In this document: positions 32,394 to 41,027 of the stretch, in pieces
Layout of the letters: every line of letters begins with the position of its first letter
How positions within the stretch are numbered: the first letter of the stretch is position 1
Origin: an uncultured Bacteroidia bacterium
GTDB lineage: Bacteria > Bacteroidota > Bacteroidia > Bacteroidales > UBA932
Direction of reading: 5' to 3'
NCBI GenBank assembly: GCA_902778855.1
Contig: CACYZM010000008.1
Location: 1 to 51,462 of the forward strand
Length of the DNA: 51,462 nucleotides
Position numbers and translations under genes: made by a program
Notes under the pieces: model-generated
What the model saw: only the letters and a program-made list of their open reading frames with translations
The model's database searches: none
What the model was told of the DNA's origin: nothing

Positions 32394-32464
32394 TTGCGTA
32401 TATTTTTGTAAATATACGAATAATTCTGAAAAACCGTATAATCAGTTGCTTCCCGAGGCCCCGC

Positions 32465-33922
32465 CTACTCTTTCCAGCGGACCGACTGGATGGCCATCGG
32501 CGGCACCTTGCAGGTGACGGAGTGGCGGTCGGTGGTAAACACGACCTTGGCCTCCACCGCATTCTCATTCAGCAGCAGCACGCCGTAGGATCCGTCGGGA
32601 TTGCGGTACCACTGGTACGTGAGGCCGCGGTTGGTGTAGCCTTTCGTGCCCAGCCGCACGGCGCCGGGATCCAGGACCTTGGAGCAATGCGCCACCTGAT
32701 AGTATTGCGAGCTGCGGTCGATCGAGCCGTAGGAATAGGTCGAAGAGGAGATGGTCACGCCGCCGTAGCAGGTGGAGCAGCCGCCGGGGCGGTACGGGCT
32801 GCGCTTGTCGTCGAGCATCAGATTCCAGTAGGTGACGCCTTTCCCCCAGCGCGAGAGCGTACCCAGGAAAATCTCGCGGAAATCGTCGATCAGGCAGCGC
32901 TCGTAGTTGTAGTTCCAGGTCCCGATGGAGGCTTCGGTAAAGAAGATGTCCTTGTCGGGGAACTGCTCGTGGACGCGGTCCAGCGTGCTCACGCTGCCGC
33001 CGTAGTTGTGCCAGGCGGTGCCGGCGGCATATTTTGCGGCGGCCGGGTCTTCGAGGATGTGGAGCGGATAGTTGACCTGCGATGCGATGTTGTCGAAGTT
33101 ATAGTTGTGGTCGAAGAGCAGGACCTTGGTCTTGAGGCCGGCGGCGGCAAGCGCCGGGCCAACGGCGTCGCGCAGGAAGTCACGCTGCTCCTCCCACGAC
33201 ATATACAGCGACATGGAATTGCCCCGGTTCAGGGGCTCGTTCTGCAGGGTAATCGCATAGATGGGATAGCCCCGCTTCTCCATCTCGCGGATCCAGAGGG
33301 CGAAGTAATTCGCATATTCCTGGTAGCACACGGGATTCAGACGGCCGGAGGTCCAGCTGTCGAACGGCGTGCGGCCGTTGTCGTCCATCTTCATCCATTT
33401 CGGGCAGCTCCACGGCGAAGCGATGATCTTGACCTTCGGATTGATGGCGAAGATCTCGTCGAGGATCGGGAACAGATACTGCTCGTCGAGCGGATGGACG
33501 GCGAAATTGTCGAGCCCCTGCTTGTCGCACCAGGTAAACTCGTCGAGCGAGAAATCGGAGCCGCCGATGCACACACGGATCAGCGACGAGCCCAGCCCCT
33601 TCTCGCGGCTGAACATTTCGGTCAGGAACTGCTTGCGGTCGGCTTCCGGCATCCGGAGCAGATTGAAGCAGCTGGCCTGCGTGATGGCGAAGCCGAAGCC
33701 CTCCACCGTCTGTAAGGTCTCGCCCGTCAGCAGGACGCTGAAATCGCTCTTTTCGGCCGCTTCCAGCGCCACGCTGCTCTCCTGGAAGCGGAGGCCGGAC
33801 GTATTGGTGGTATACACCTTGACGGCGCCCTCTTCCGGCACGGGTTCGGGCTGGACGGGCGGATTGCAGGAAAACGCCGCACAGAACGCGGCCAGGAGGA
33901 AGATGGCGATTCTGGTTTTCAT
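32465..33922 (-). CDS. GH30 family beta-glycosidase (probable beta-1,6-glucanase), lipoprotein
   Basis: 485 residues. The start at the ATG 33922-33920 is chosen because it gives a lipoprotein signal (MKTRIAIFLLAAFCAAFSC, C19). The frame stays open further upstream only inside the CotH gene. A GH30 barrel follows, with GFGFAITQASCFNLL, the acid/base glutamate in LQNEPL (E229) and the nucleophile in FFTEASIGTW (E330), plus the usual C-terminal beta domain. GH30_3 enzymes cut beta-1,6-glucan; subfamily assignment is by context. Its ATG overlaps the CotH stop. It is the last gene of the utilisation locus. Confidence 0.9.
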   Translation of the reverse strand: MKTRIAIFLLAAFCAAFSCNPPVQPEPVPEEGAVKVYTTNTSGLRFQESSVALEAAEKSDFSVLLTGETLQTVEGFGFAITQASCFNLLRMPEADRKQFLTEMFSREKGLGSSLIRVCIGGSDFSLDEFTWCDKQGLDNFAVHPLDEQYLFPILDEIFAINPKVKIIASPWSCPKWMKMDDNGRTPFDSWTSGRLNPVCYQEYANYFALWIREMEKRGYPIYAITLQNEPLNRGNSMSLYMSWEEQRDFLRDAVGPALAAAGLKTKVLLFDHNYNFDNIASQVNYPLHILEDPAAAKYAAGTAWHNYGGSVSTLDRVHEQFPDKDIFFTEASIGTWNYNYERCLIDDFREIFLGTLSRWGKGVTYWNLMLDDKRSPYRPGGCSTCYGGVTISSSTYSYGSIDRSSQYYQVAHCSKVLDPGAVRLGTKGYTNRGLTYQWYRNPDGSYGVLLLNENAVEAKVVFTTDRHSVTCKVPPMAIQSVRWKE

Positions 33923-35496
33923 TACAGGTTCTTTTGAATGACCGACAGACGCTCCTCGTAATTCGCACGGAGCCGGGCCACGGCGTCGTGGAAACTCATG
34001 TTCTCGTCGCCGTTGATGATATGTCCGCCGTTCTGCGAGGCGTCTTCGGCCGGATTCCAAAGCTTGAAGTTTTCCTGGGCGGATAGCGCCAGTTCTTTTT
34101 CCAATTCGTCGATATAGGCGGGAATCGTCTGGAGCTGAGGCAACAGTTCGTTGAAACGGGTGCGGACCCGCGCGGCGAAAGCCGGATCTTCGAACAGACG
34201 CGCATACCAGCAGGCGCCCCGGTTGATCAGGCCGCTGCGGGCCTGCGGTGAAGTGTAGTACGAGAGCACGCCCCAGTCGAAATCCCAGCACGGGCCGGCC
34301 ACCAACTTGCCGCCGGGTTTGCAGTGGTAGTACACGCTGCCGGGATTGCCCAGCTCGTGGTTGCCCATCACTTCGAAAATGATCCAGTAATCGATAAACG
34401 AATCCACGTCGATATACGCGGCATAGCCTTTCTCCGGATCGCGGAAATCCGGTCCATAGACGGCCTTCGCCGTCCGTGCGATGATATCCTTGCCGGTCTG
34501 GATCTGATCGGGCGTGATGTCGTCGGAATCGGGCGACTTGATTCCGAACGGAATGCCGTCGCTGAACTGGACACAGCGTCCGTGCCAATCCATCCACTGG
34601 ATCTCGTTGTCATAATGGAAATCCGATTCGAACAGGTAGCCGTCGTCACCGACGTTCACCCGGTTCTTGTCGACGCGGACCTGCTCGATGAGCAGATAGT
34701 AGCCCTGATGCACGCCGTTGAGCACCAGCTCGACGCTGTGACAACGCGGCGTCCAGGCCAGCGAAGTCATCGAGGAGACCTTCATCGCCACCAGGTTGCG
34801 CATCATCGTGCGGTCCATGAAATTGGCCAGCAGCACCCAGCGCTTGTGCGCCGGGAACCCGAAGAACGAAACCTTGCTGTCGAACTTGAGCAGATAGGGT
34901 TTCTTGGGCCACCACCAGGTTGTATTGCCCCGGCCGCGGACGTTGCACGGCAGGGCTTCCGAAAGGCTTCCCCCGTCTTCCAGGGTGATCGTCGCCTTGA
35001 CATAGTCTTCCTTCGACACGATTTTGGCACCGTCCTGCGTATCGACGTACAGGAGGGGCAGACCGGTCTTTCGGGCGCGCCCCATGGGGCCGGCGTATTC
35101 ACCGGTACAGAGGAACGTATTGGACAGTTTGAAATGGCCCTCCGGCAGACGGACGCCCAGGCATACCTCCGAACTATAATCATCGTGCTTGCCGGTATCG
35201 CTGACATACGCGCGATAGCGGCCCGGGACAGTATCTTTCTCGACCCGGCTCAGGAAGAAATCTTCCGAAGCGAGGAACTGGCCCTTCGCCAAGTAGAGGA
35301 CGACGTCCTTTGCCAGATCGAAAGCATAGTCCGCCTCATCGACCGTAAAGAGAAACTCGGCCGTACCCGAAACGGGCAGGACGAGCGTTTCCAGGTCGAC
35401 GGAAACGGAGCGCAAGGCTGCTTTCGGAGGCTCCTCACAGCCTGCCGAAAGCAGCAGCACGCTCAACAATACAATTAACCTAAAAACACGCCTCAT
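33922..35496 (-). CDS. CotH-like protein kinase, lipoprotein
   Basis: 524 residues with a lipoprotein signal (LLSAGC, C20), a beta-rich N-terminal domain (about 28-130) and a CotH kinase domain. The marks are VRGRGNTTWWWPKKPYLLKFD, in which the lysines lie near the ATP site, LLANFMDRTMMRN, YLLIEQVRVD, and the metal-binding GPCWDFDWGV. CotH phosphorylates spore coat proteins in Bacillus. Bacteroidota do not make spores, and many copies lie in glycan-use loci with unknown roles. It overlaps GH3 by four bases and GH30 by one, so it belongs to the operon. Confidence 0.9.
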   Translation of the reverse strand: MRRVFRLIVLLSVLLLSAGCEEPPKAALRSVSVDLETLVLPVSGTAEFLFTVDEADYAFDLAKDVVLYLAKGQFLASEDFFLSRVEKDTVPGRYRAYVSDTGKHDDYSSEVCLGVRLPEGHFKLSNTFLCTGEYAGPMGRARKTGLPLLYVDTQDGAKIVSKEDYVKATITLEDGGSLSEALPCNVRGRGNTTWWWPKKPYLLKFDSKVSFFGFPAHKRWVLLANFMDRTMMRNLVAMKVSSMTSLAWTPRCHSVELVLNGVHQGYYLLIEQVRVDKNRVNVGDDGYLFESDFHYDNEIQWMDWHGRCVQFSDGIPFGIKSPDSDDITPDQIQTGKDIIARTAKAVYGPDFRDPEKGYAAYIDVDSFIDYWIIFEVMGNHELGNPGSVYYHCKPGGKLVAGPCWDFDWGVLSYYTSPQARSGLINRGACWYARLFEDPAFAARVRTRFNELLPQLQTIPAYIDELEKELALSAQENFKLWNPAEDASQNGGHIINGDENMSFHDAVARLRANYEERLSVIQKNL

Positions 35497-37745
35497 TCCT
35501 TCTTCTCAACTTGAAACGACAACGGTTCTCCCGAAGCGCTGTCGGCAGCAACCCAGAGCTGGAAATCTCCGGGTTCCACTTTCTTGACGCCGTCCAGGCC
35601 ATAGAAGGCCAGGTCGGCCACCGGGATCCGCACGTTCAGACGGCGGCTCTCGCCGGCCTTGAGGGCGACCCGTTCAAAAGCTTTCAGTTCCTTCACCGGA
35701 CGGGTGACGGAACCCACCAGGTCGCGGACATAGACCTGCACGGTCTCCGTGCCGTCGCATTCCCCGGTGTTGGTCAGGGTGAACGAAACGTCAATCGTTC
35801 CGTCTTCCGCATAGACTTCCCGGTCGAGGGCGATGTCCGAATAGCGGAAGGTCGTATAGCTCAGGCCATAGCCGAAGGGGAAGAGCGGATAGGCGCCATA
35901 GTCCAGATAATAGGACGTATTGCCCAGGGACGTCTGTCCCGCCTCGGCGCCGATCTCGGACAGCAGCATTTCGCCGTTGTAAGGACGTCCGGTCCTGTTG
36001 TGCGCATAATAGAGCGGCGCCTGTCCTACGGTGCGGAGGAACGTGACCGGCGTTTTGCCGGAAGGATTCACGTCGCCGAAAAGCAGGTTGGCCAGCGCCG
36101 GGCCGCCCATCGTACCGGGATGGAAGGCATAGAGCAGGGCGCGGCAGTTGGACAGGTCGCGCTCGATGGTGAGCGGCCGGCCGGCCATCACCGTAGCGAC
36201 CACGGGCTTCCCGGTCGCCTTCAGGGCGGCCAGCAGTTCGCTCTGGGAGCCCATCAGATTCAGGTCGGCCAGGCAGTGCGCTTCGCCCGAGAGGATCGCT
36301 TCCTCGCCGAGGAAGGCCAGAACCACGTCGGCCCGGCGGGCCGCAGCCACCACGTCGTCGAAACGTGTACGGACTTCGCGGCTGTTTCGCAGGCCCTGTA
36401 CGTAGATGACCTTGCCCGGGAAACGCTCCTGCAGGGCTTTCAGCGGCGTGACCGTATGGTCTTTCTGGCCGTCGAAACTCCAGGTGCCCAGCTGGTCGTG
36501 CGGGGCGTCGGCCATCGGGCCGGTGACCAGGATGGTGCGGACCTTGTCGGCCCGGAGCGGCAGCACACCGTCGTTCTTCAGCAGGATGGCCGACGCTTCC
36601 GCCGCCTTGCGGGCGGCATCCAGGTGAGCCGGGGCGTATTGCACGGCCGCGGCGGCCTCGACATCGACATACGGATGCTCGAACAGACCGAGGAGGATCT
36701 TCACGCGGAGGATCCGGCGGACCGCCTCGTCGATGACAGACTCCTTGACACAACCGCTGGCTACGAGTTCTTCGAGGTGGGAGATGAACCCGAAGGTCAT
36801 CATATCCATATCGACGCCCACGTTGGCGGCTTTGCAGGCGACGTCCTTGCGGTCGACGCCGAAACCGTGGGCGATCATCTCGCCCATCGAATTCCAGTCG
36901 GTCACCACCAGGCCGTCGAAGCCCCATTCGCCCCGGAGCACGTCCTGGAGGATGAAGGCGTTGCCGGTCGACGGCACGCCGTCGTTGTCGTTGAAAGATG
37001 TCATCAGCGTCATCGCGCCGGCCTTGACGGCCGCCTCGAACGGCGGCAGATAGACGTTGCGCAGCTGGCGTTCCGTCAGGAACGTGCTGTTGTAGTCACG
37101 GCCGCCTTCGGCTGCGCCGTAGCCCACGAAATGCTTGATGCAGGCCGCCATCGAAGTGGTGTCGAGCACCGGCCCCTGATAGCCGCGCACCATGGCCTCG
37201 GCCATCCGGGCATCCAGCCAGGGGTCTTCCCCGCTCCCTTCGGCCATGCGGCCCCAGCGGGGGTCGCGGGCGATGTCGAGCATCGGCGAGAAGGTCCAGC
37301 GGACGCCCTGCGCCGTCGCCTCCAGCGAGGCGATGCGGGCGCCTTCCTCCACCAGCGCCGGGTCGAACGTGGCCGCCAGACCCAGCGGGATCGGGAAGAT
37401 GGTGTGGAAACCGTGGATCACGTCGCGGCCCACCAGCAGCGGAATGCCCAGCCGGGACTCTTCCACGCAGATACGCTGGTATTCATTGAGCTTGACCGGA
37501 TCCACCTCGTTGAGGATGGAGCCGATCTGGCCTTTGCGCAACGCTTCGGCATAATGGGAGATATCGCCGCCCACGGAGACCTGGTTCATCTGACCGATCT
37601 TCTCAGAAAGGGTCATCCGGGCCAGCAGCTGGTCGATGCGCTTTTCAATCGCGGCATCGGAACCCACCGTTGAAGGCCGCTGCTGCGAACAGGCGGGCAG
37701 CAGGGCGATCATCAACGCCAGGATCAGGGTTCTCGTATGGTTCAT
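35493..37745 (-). CDS. GH3 family beta-glucosidase
   Basis: 750 residues with a signal peptide (MNHTRTLILALMIALLPACS; a lipobox-like LPAC is present). The N-terminal barrel carries KHFVGYGAAEGGRDYN and the nucleophile aspartate in VVTDWNSMGE (D283). The second alpha/beta domain has the acid/base region FLGEEAILSGEA. A C-terminal fibronectin-III-like domain has FGYGLSYTTF. It is the BglX type and removes terminal glucose from beta-glucan oligosaccharides in the periplasm. It is followed by the CotH gene with a 4-base overlap. Confidence 0.96.
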   Translation of the reverse strand: MNHTRTLILALMIALLPACSQQRPSTVGSDAAIEKRIDQLLARMTLSEKIGQMNQVSVGGDISHYAEALRKGQIGSILNEVDPVKLNEYQRICVEESRLGIPLLVGRDVIHGFHTIFPIPLGLAATFDPALVEEGARIASLEATAQGVRWTFSPMLDIARDPRWGRMAEGSGEDPWLDARMAEAMVRGYQGPVLDTTSMAACIKHFVGYGAAEGGRDYNSTFLTERQLRNVYLPPFEAAVKAGAMTLMTSFNDNDGVPSTGNAFILQDVLRGEWGFDGLVVTDWNSMGEMIAHGFGVDRKDVACKAANVGVDMDMMTFGFISHLEELVASGCVKESVIDEAVRRILRVKILLGLFEHPYVDVEAAAAVQYAPAHLDAARKAAEASAILLKNDGVLPLRADKVRTILVTGPMADAPHDQLGTWSFDGQKDHTVTPLKALQERFPGKVIYVQGLRNSREVRTRFDDVVAAARRADVVLAFLGEEAILSGEAHCLADLNLMGSQSELLAALKATGKPVVATVMAGRPLTIERDLSNCRALLYAFHPGTMGGPALANLLFGDVNPSGKTPVTFLRTVGQAPLYYAHNRTGRPYNGEMLLSEIGAEAGQTSLGNTSYYLDYGAYPLFPFGYGLSYTTFRYSDIALDREVYAEDGTIDVSFTLTNTGECDGTETVQVYVRDLVGSVTRPVKELKAFERVALKAGESRRLNVRIPVADLAFYGLDGVKKVEPGDFQLWVAADSASGEPLSFQVEKKE

Positions 37746-37750
37746 CTGTG

Positions 37751-39109
37751 CTATTTTTTATAAACCCGGACATAGTCGACCTTCATCGTGCAGGGGAGCG
37801 CGTTTTCATCGACGCCGGCGTAGCCGCCCCAGTCACCGCCCCAGGCCAGGTTCAGGGTCAGGTAGAACTTCTTGTTGAACGGCCAGGTGCTCTCGCGCCC
37901 CGACTTGTCGTTGGGGAATTCCAGCAGCAGGATGCCGTCCACATACGTCTTGATATAGTCCGCCGTCCATTCGAGGGCATACACGTGGTATTCGTTCTCG
38001 GCGCCCGCCGTCTTCCGGCTGGCCGTCTTCTGCGTGTTCTTCACGTGGTTGTACGCCTCGCAGTGGATGGACGAAGAAGTGATGTTCGCATCCACGCCCA
38101 CTTCTTCCATGATGTCGATCTCGCCGCAGGCGGGCCAGCCCTTGGACTGGTCATCGGGCATCATCCAGAAAGCAGGCCAGGTGCCTTTTCCTTTCGGCAG
38201 CCAGATGGCCGCCTCGAAATAACCGTACAGCCAGGATTCCCGGCTGTTCATGCGCGCCGAGATCACCTGTCCGCCGTCCTTGCGGGCGACGATGTACAGG
38301 GCGCCGTCTTGCGTATAGGAGGTGCGGCGGTCATCGGGCACGTAGCGCTGGAGTTCGTGGTTCACGAAGCCGGGCGCCCAATTTTCAAAGCGCCACAGCT
38401 TGATCAGGTCGGAAGAGGCTTCCGAGAAGTCGTCCTGCCACACCAGCTGGTAACCCGCCGGCACATAAGCGCCAGGTTCAACGGGCGTACCCTCTTTCTG
38501 GGTCAGGTTCAGGGTCTTCACGTGGTCGCCGCTGTGGAATCGGACCTGCGCGGAACGCTTCTGGGCCACATAGCTGCGGTTGAAGGTCACTTTCAGTTCG
38601 CCTTCGCCCCGGGTAATCGTTTTCGGCGACACCGAGAACCAGAAGTCCAGGTCGCTTTCATCCACGGTCCAGGTGGCGTTGGACGTCGTCTTGACGACGA
38701 CTTCGCCGCCATTCCCTTCCCCGGTCGCCTCGCCCGGCGCGAAACTCAGATCCGGGACGAAAAAGGCCTGGGAAAGTTTGAGCGTGACGGTTTTCGCCCC
38801 GCTCTTGAAACTGAGCGTCGCCGTACGGGCCGACGCGGTGAAATTGGGCTCCGCCGTAATTTTCAGGATGCTCTCACCCGCATAGACCTGCGACGACGAG
38901 GCCAGCCGATACCAGGCCTGGCCGTCGGTCGTCACGCTCCAGGTCGTGGACGCCGTCACCTTGAGGGAGGCGTCGCCTCCCTCGGGGTTGACGGTCAGTT
39001 CACTGGCGGAGAAGCCGATGACCGGCTCCGGCTCCGGTTCCGGGGTCGGAACCGGATTGCACGAAACCAGCATAAAGAGGAGTGACAGCAAGTACAACAT
39101 CCTGTCCAT
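37751..39109 (-). CDS. GH16 family beta-glucanase (laminarinase-like) with two BACON domains, lipoprotein
   Basis: 452 residues. A lipoprotein signal (MLVSC, C17) is followed by a proline-glutamate linker, then two BACON-like domains (about 30-115 and 118-205; note STTWSVTTDGQAW and NATWTVDESDLDFW). BACON domains hold the catalytic part away from the surface. The GH16 domain (about 215-452) has the signature GEIDIMEE, with nucleophile E330, D332 and acid/base E335. The form with an extra residue (ExDxxE) is typical of laminarinases (beta-1,3-glucanases). It shares a TAATG overlap with the upstream glycan-binding gene. Confidence 0.94.
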   Translation of the reverse strand: MDRMLYLLSLLFMLVSCNPVPTPEPEPEPVIGFSASELTVNPEGGDASLKVTASTTWSVTTDGQAWYRLASSSQVYAGESILKITAEPNFTASARTATLSFKSGAKTVTLKLSQAFFVPDLSFAPGEATGEGNGGEVVVKTTSNATWTVDESDLDFWFSVSPKTITRGEGELKVTFNRSYVAQKRSAQVRFHSGDHVKTLNLTQKEGTPVEPGAYVPAGYQLVWQDDFSEASSDLIKLWRFENWAPGFVNHELQRYVPDDRRTSYTQDGALYIVARKDGGQVISARMNSRESWLYGYFEAAIWLPKGKGTWPAFWMMPDDQSKGWPACGEIDIMEEVGVDANITSSSIHCEAYNHVKNTQKTASRKTAGAENEYHVYALEWTADYIKTYVDGILLLEFPNDKSGRESTWPFNKKFYLTLNLAWGGDWGGYAGVDENALPCTMKVDYVRVYKK

Positions 39110-41001
39110 TACTGAATGTACTCCTGAAGCACGAAATCGGTCACCGTGATTTTGGTGCCGGCCGGCGTGCGGCCGAAGTCGAAGATCAGCATCGCCGCCT
39201 CGGCATCCGCGGAAGCGGGTTTGATGCCGGCCTTGCGGACCTTCACCGTACCCTCGGTCATATTGAGGGCATTGTCGTAGAAGCAGACCTTGGCGTCGTC
39301 CTCGGGATCGTTCGTCAGTTTCATCGTGAACTGCGAACCGTTCGTGGCCGTGACGTTGCAGGAGAACTCATACTCGTGCGAAGCGAACAGTTCGATGTCG
39401 GTGTGGAGGGCGAACTGGCCCATCCATTCCGAACCGCCGACTTCCGGCACGGTCAGCTCGAAGCCGTTGCCCTCGAGCATCGTGAACTCGGGCGTCAGCA
39501 GACCGTCCCAGGCGGGACCGCTGAACCAATAGGTGGTGGTCACGTTGGCGGAGGGCCACAGGTTCACGACCTCGGGTTTGTCGCTCAGCGGAATGTGTTT
39601 CTGGAGGCACAGGTCGGAAAGCGTGATCACCGTACCGGCTGGGAAGCGGCCGAAGTCGAAGACCAGCAGGATGCTTTCCGTATCCTTGTTGAGCATATGG
39701 TCGGCCGACTCGAACAGCGTGGCGCCGTTGACGCCGACATTGCCTTCATAGAAGAACTCGTCGTCGCCCGGGTCGTCGGCCGCCGTCATCTTGACCGTGG
39801 CGGTGCCGGGGTTCGTCGCCGCAATGTTGCAGCTGAAGTCGAAGCGCTCGCGGGCCGCAGCCGGGATGTGGGTGCGGATCTTGAACTGACCCATCCACTC
39901 GCCGCCGCCGATGCCGTCGGGCACCGTGATGGTGATGTTGTTCTTCACGGAGATACCCGGTTCCAGGCCACCGGCCCAGTCGGCGCCGCTGAACCAGCTC
40001 TCATAGTCGACGGCCGTGCGGAGCAGGTTGGTTTCCGCGTTGGGACGGAACCAGGCCTCTTCCGGCTCCGGTTTCGGCTCCGGCGGGGTGACCGGTTCCG
40101 GATCGGGTTCCTTCAATTCGTCCTTCGGGACAAGGATGAAGTACCAGGCGTTGCCGGGTTCGGCGGCACTGCCGCACCAGACGTACATCTCGTGCTCGGT
40201 CAGGCGGATGATCCGGTAGACGCTGTCGCCGGTATAGAAACCGAAGAAGGCGTTGCCGCTGAGGGTCAGGGTCATGTTGTCTTCGTCGAGGGCGAAGGTC
40301 AGGTTGTCGGCGGGCACGTAGGGCACGTCGAAGTCACCGACGTTCGGGTTGGGCGTGCCGCCCATGCCCAGGTGGTTCATACCGTTCTCGTTGGTGTAGA
40401 TGTAGCCCTGGTTCTTCCAGATGAGCTTGGTGCCTTTCTGGATGAAGGTGTACTCGTTGTCATAGAGCGAGCAGCCTTCCTTGCCCTTGGGGTCGCACTG
40501 CCACCAGGCCGGACCGTTCACTTCCGGAGCGGCGTTGACGTCGCCCACGCCGAAGTGGCCGCGGGTGTAGCGGGCGAAGACCCAGGTCTTGCCCTCGGTG
40601 GCGTCGGCGCCGCCGGTCAGGGCGTTGAAGCCGGGCGTGTCGAGGAGACCGTAATCGTCGTCGGCGATGTTGACCACCTTCGAGATGGTGGCGCTGCCGC
40701 CCTGCGTATAGAGCGACATGGCGATCGTGTAGTCACCCTTGAAAGGATAGGAAACAGACACCTCGTCACCTTTGGCGGTGGTGCCGTTGCCCAGGTCCCA
40801 CAAGGCCACGCCGGCGGCCGCAGAGGTGTTCTTCAGCACGATGATGTTCGGCGTGCTGGCGGAAGGCGTAGCGGTGAAGGAGAGCTGGCTCTCGCTCACG
40901 GGCTCGCCGAGCTTGTACGCATCCTTGTCCAGCGGAGCGCAGGAGAAGAGGAAGGCCCCCGCTATGGCAAGGATCAGGCTGACTTTGAAAATATTTTTCA
41001 T
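39109..41001 (-). CDS. Surface glycan-binding lipoprotein (SusE-position) with PKD-like and two similar C-terminal modules
   Basis: 630 residues. The start at MKNIFKVS (ATG 41001-40999) gives a lipoprotein signal (LFSC). A PKD-like domain (about 30-110, with LWDLGNGTTAKGDEVSVSYPF) is followed by a middle region of unknown fold (about 110-300) and a Pro-Glu linker. Two similar C-terminal modules follow, each with WFSG and GGxEWMGQF segments (about 335-480 and 490-630). They look like CBM-type beta-sandwiches. It takes the SusE/SusF place after SusD and should bind beta-glucan on the cell surface. There is no strong overall similarity to SusE that I can name. Confidence 0.85.
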   Translation of the reverse strand: MKNIFKVSLILAIAGAFLFSCAPLDKDAYKLGEPVSESQLSFTATPSASTPNIIVLKNTSAAAGVALWDLGNGTTAKGDEVSVSYPFKGDYTIAMSLYTQGGSATISKVVNIADDDYGLLDTPGFNALTGGADATEGKTWVFARYTRGHFGVGDVNAAPEVNGPAWWQCDPKGKEGCSLYDNEYTFIQKGTKLIWKNQGYIYTNENGMNHLGMGGTPNPNVGDFDVPYVPADNLTFALDEDNMTLTLSGNAFFGFYTGDSVYRIIRLTEHEMYVWCGSAAEPGNAWYFILVPKDELKEPDPEPVTPPEPKPEPEEAWFRPNAETNLLRTAVDYESWFSGADWAGGLEPGISVKNNITITVPDGIGGGEWMGQFKIRTHIPAAARERFDFSCNIAATNPGTATVKMTAADDPGDDEFFYEGNVGVNGATLFESADHMLNKDTESILLVFDFGRFPAGTVITLSDLCLQKHIPLSDKPEVVNLWPSANVTTTYWFSGPAWDGLLTPEFTMLEGNGFELTVPEVGGSEWMGQFALHTDIELFASHEYEFSCNVTATNGSQFTMKLTNDPEDDAKVCFYDNALNMTEGTVKVRKAGIKPASADAEAAMLIFDFGRTPAGTKITVTDFVLQEYIQ

Positions 41002-41027
41002 CTTGATTGACAGTTTTGGGGTTGCCA

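Noticed and set aside
33923-34597. N-terminal extension of the GH30 frame by about 225 codons
   Set aside because: The extension lies within the CotH gene in a different frame and resembles no protein. The ATG at 33922 gives a perfect lipoprotein signal.
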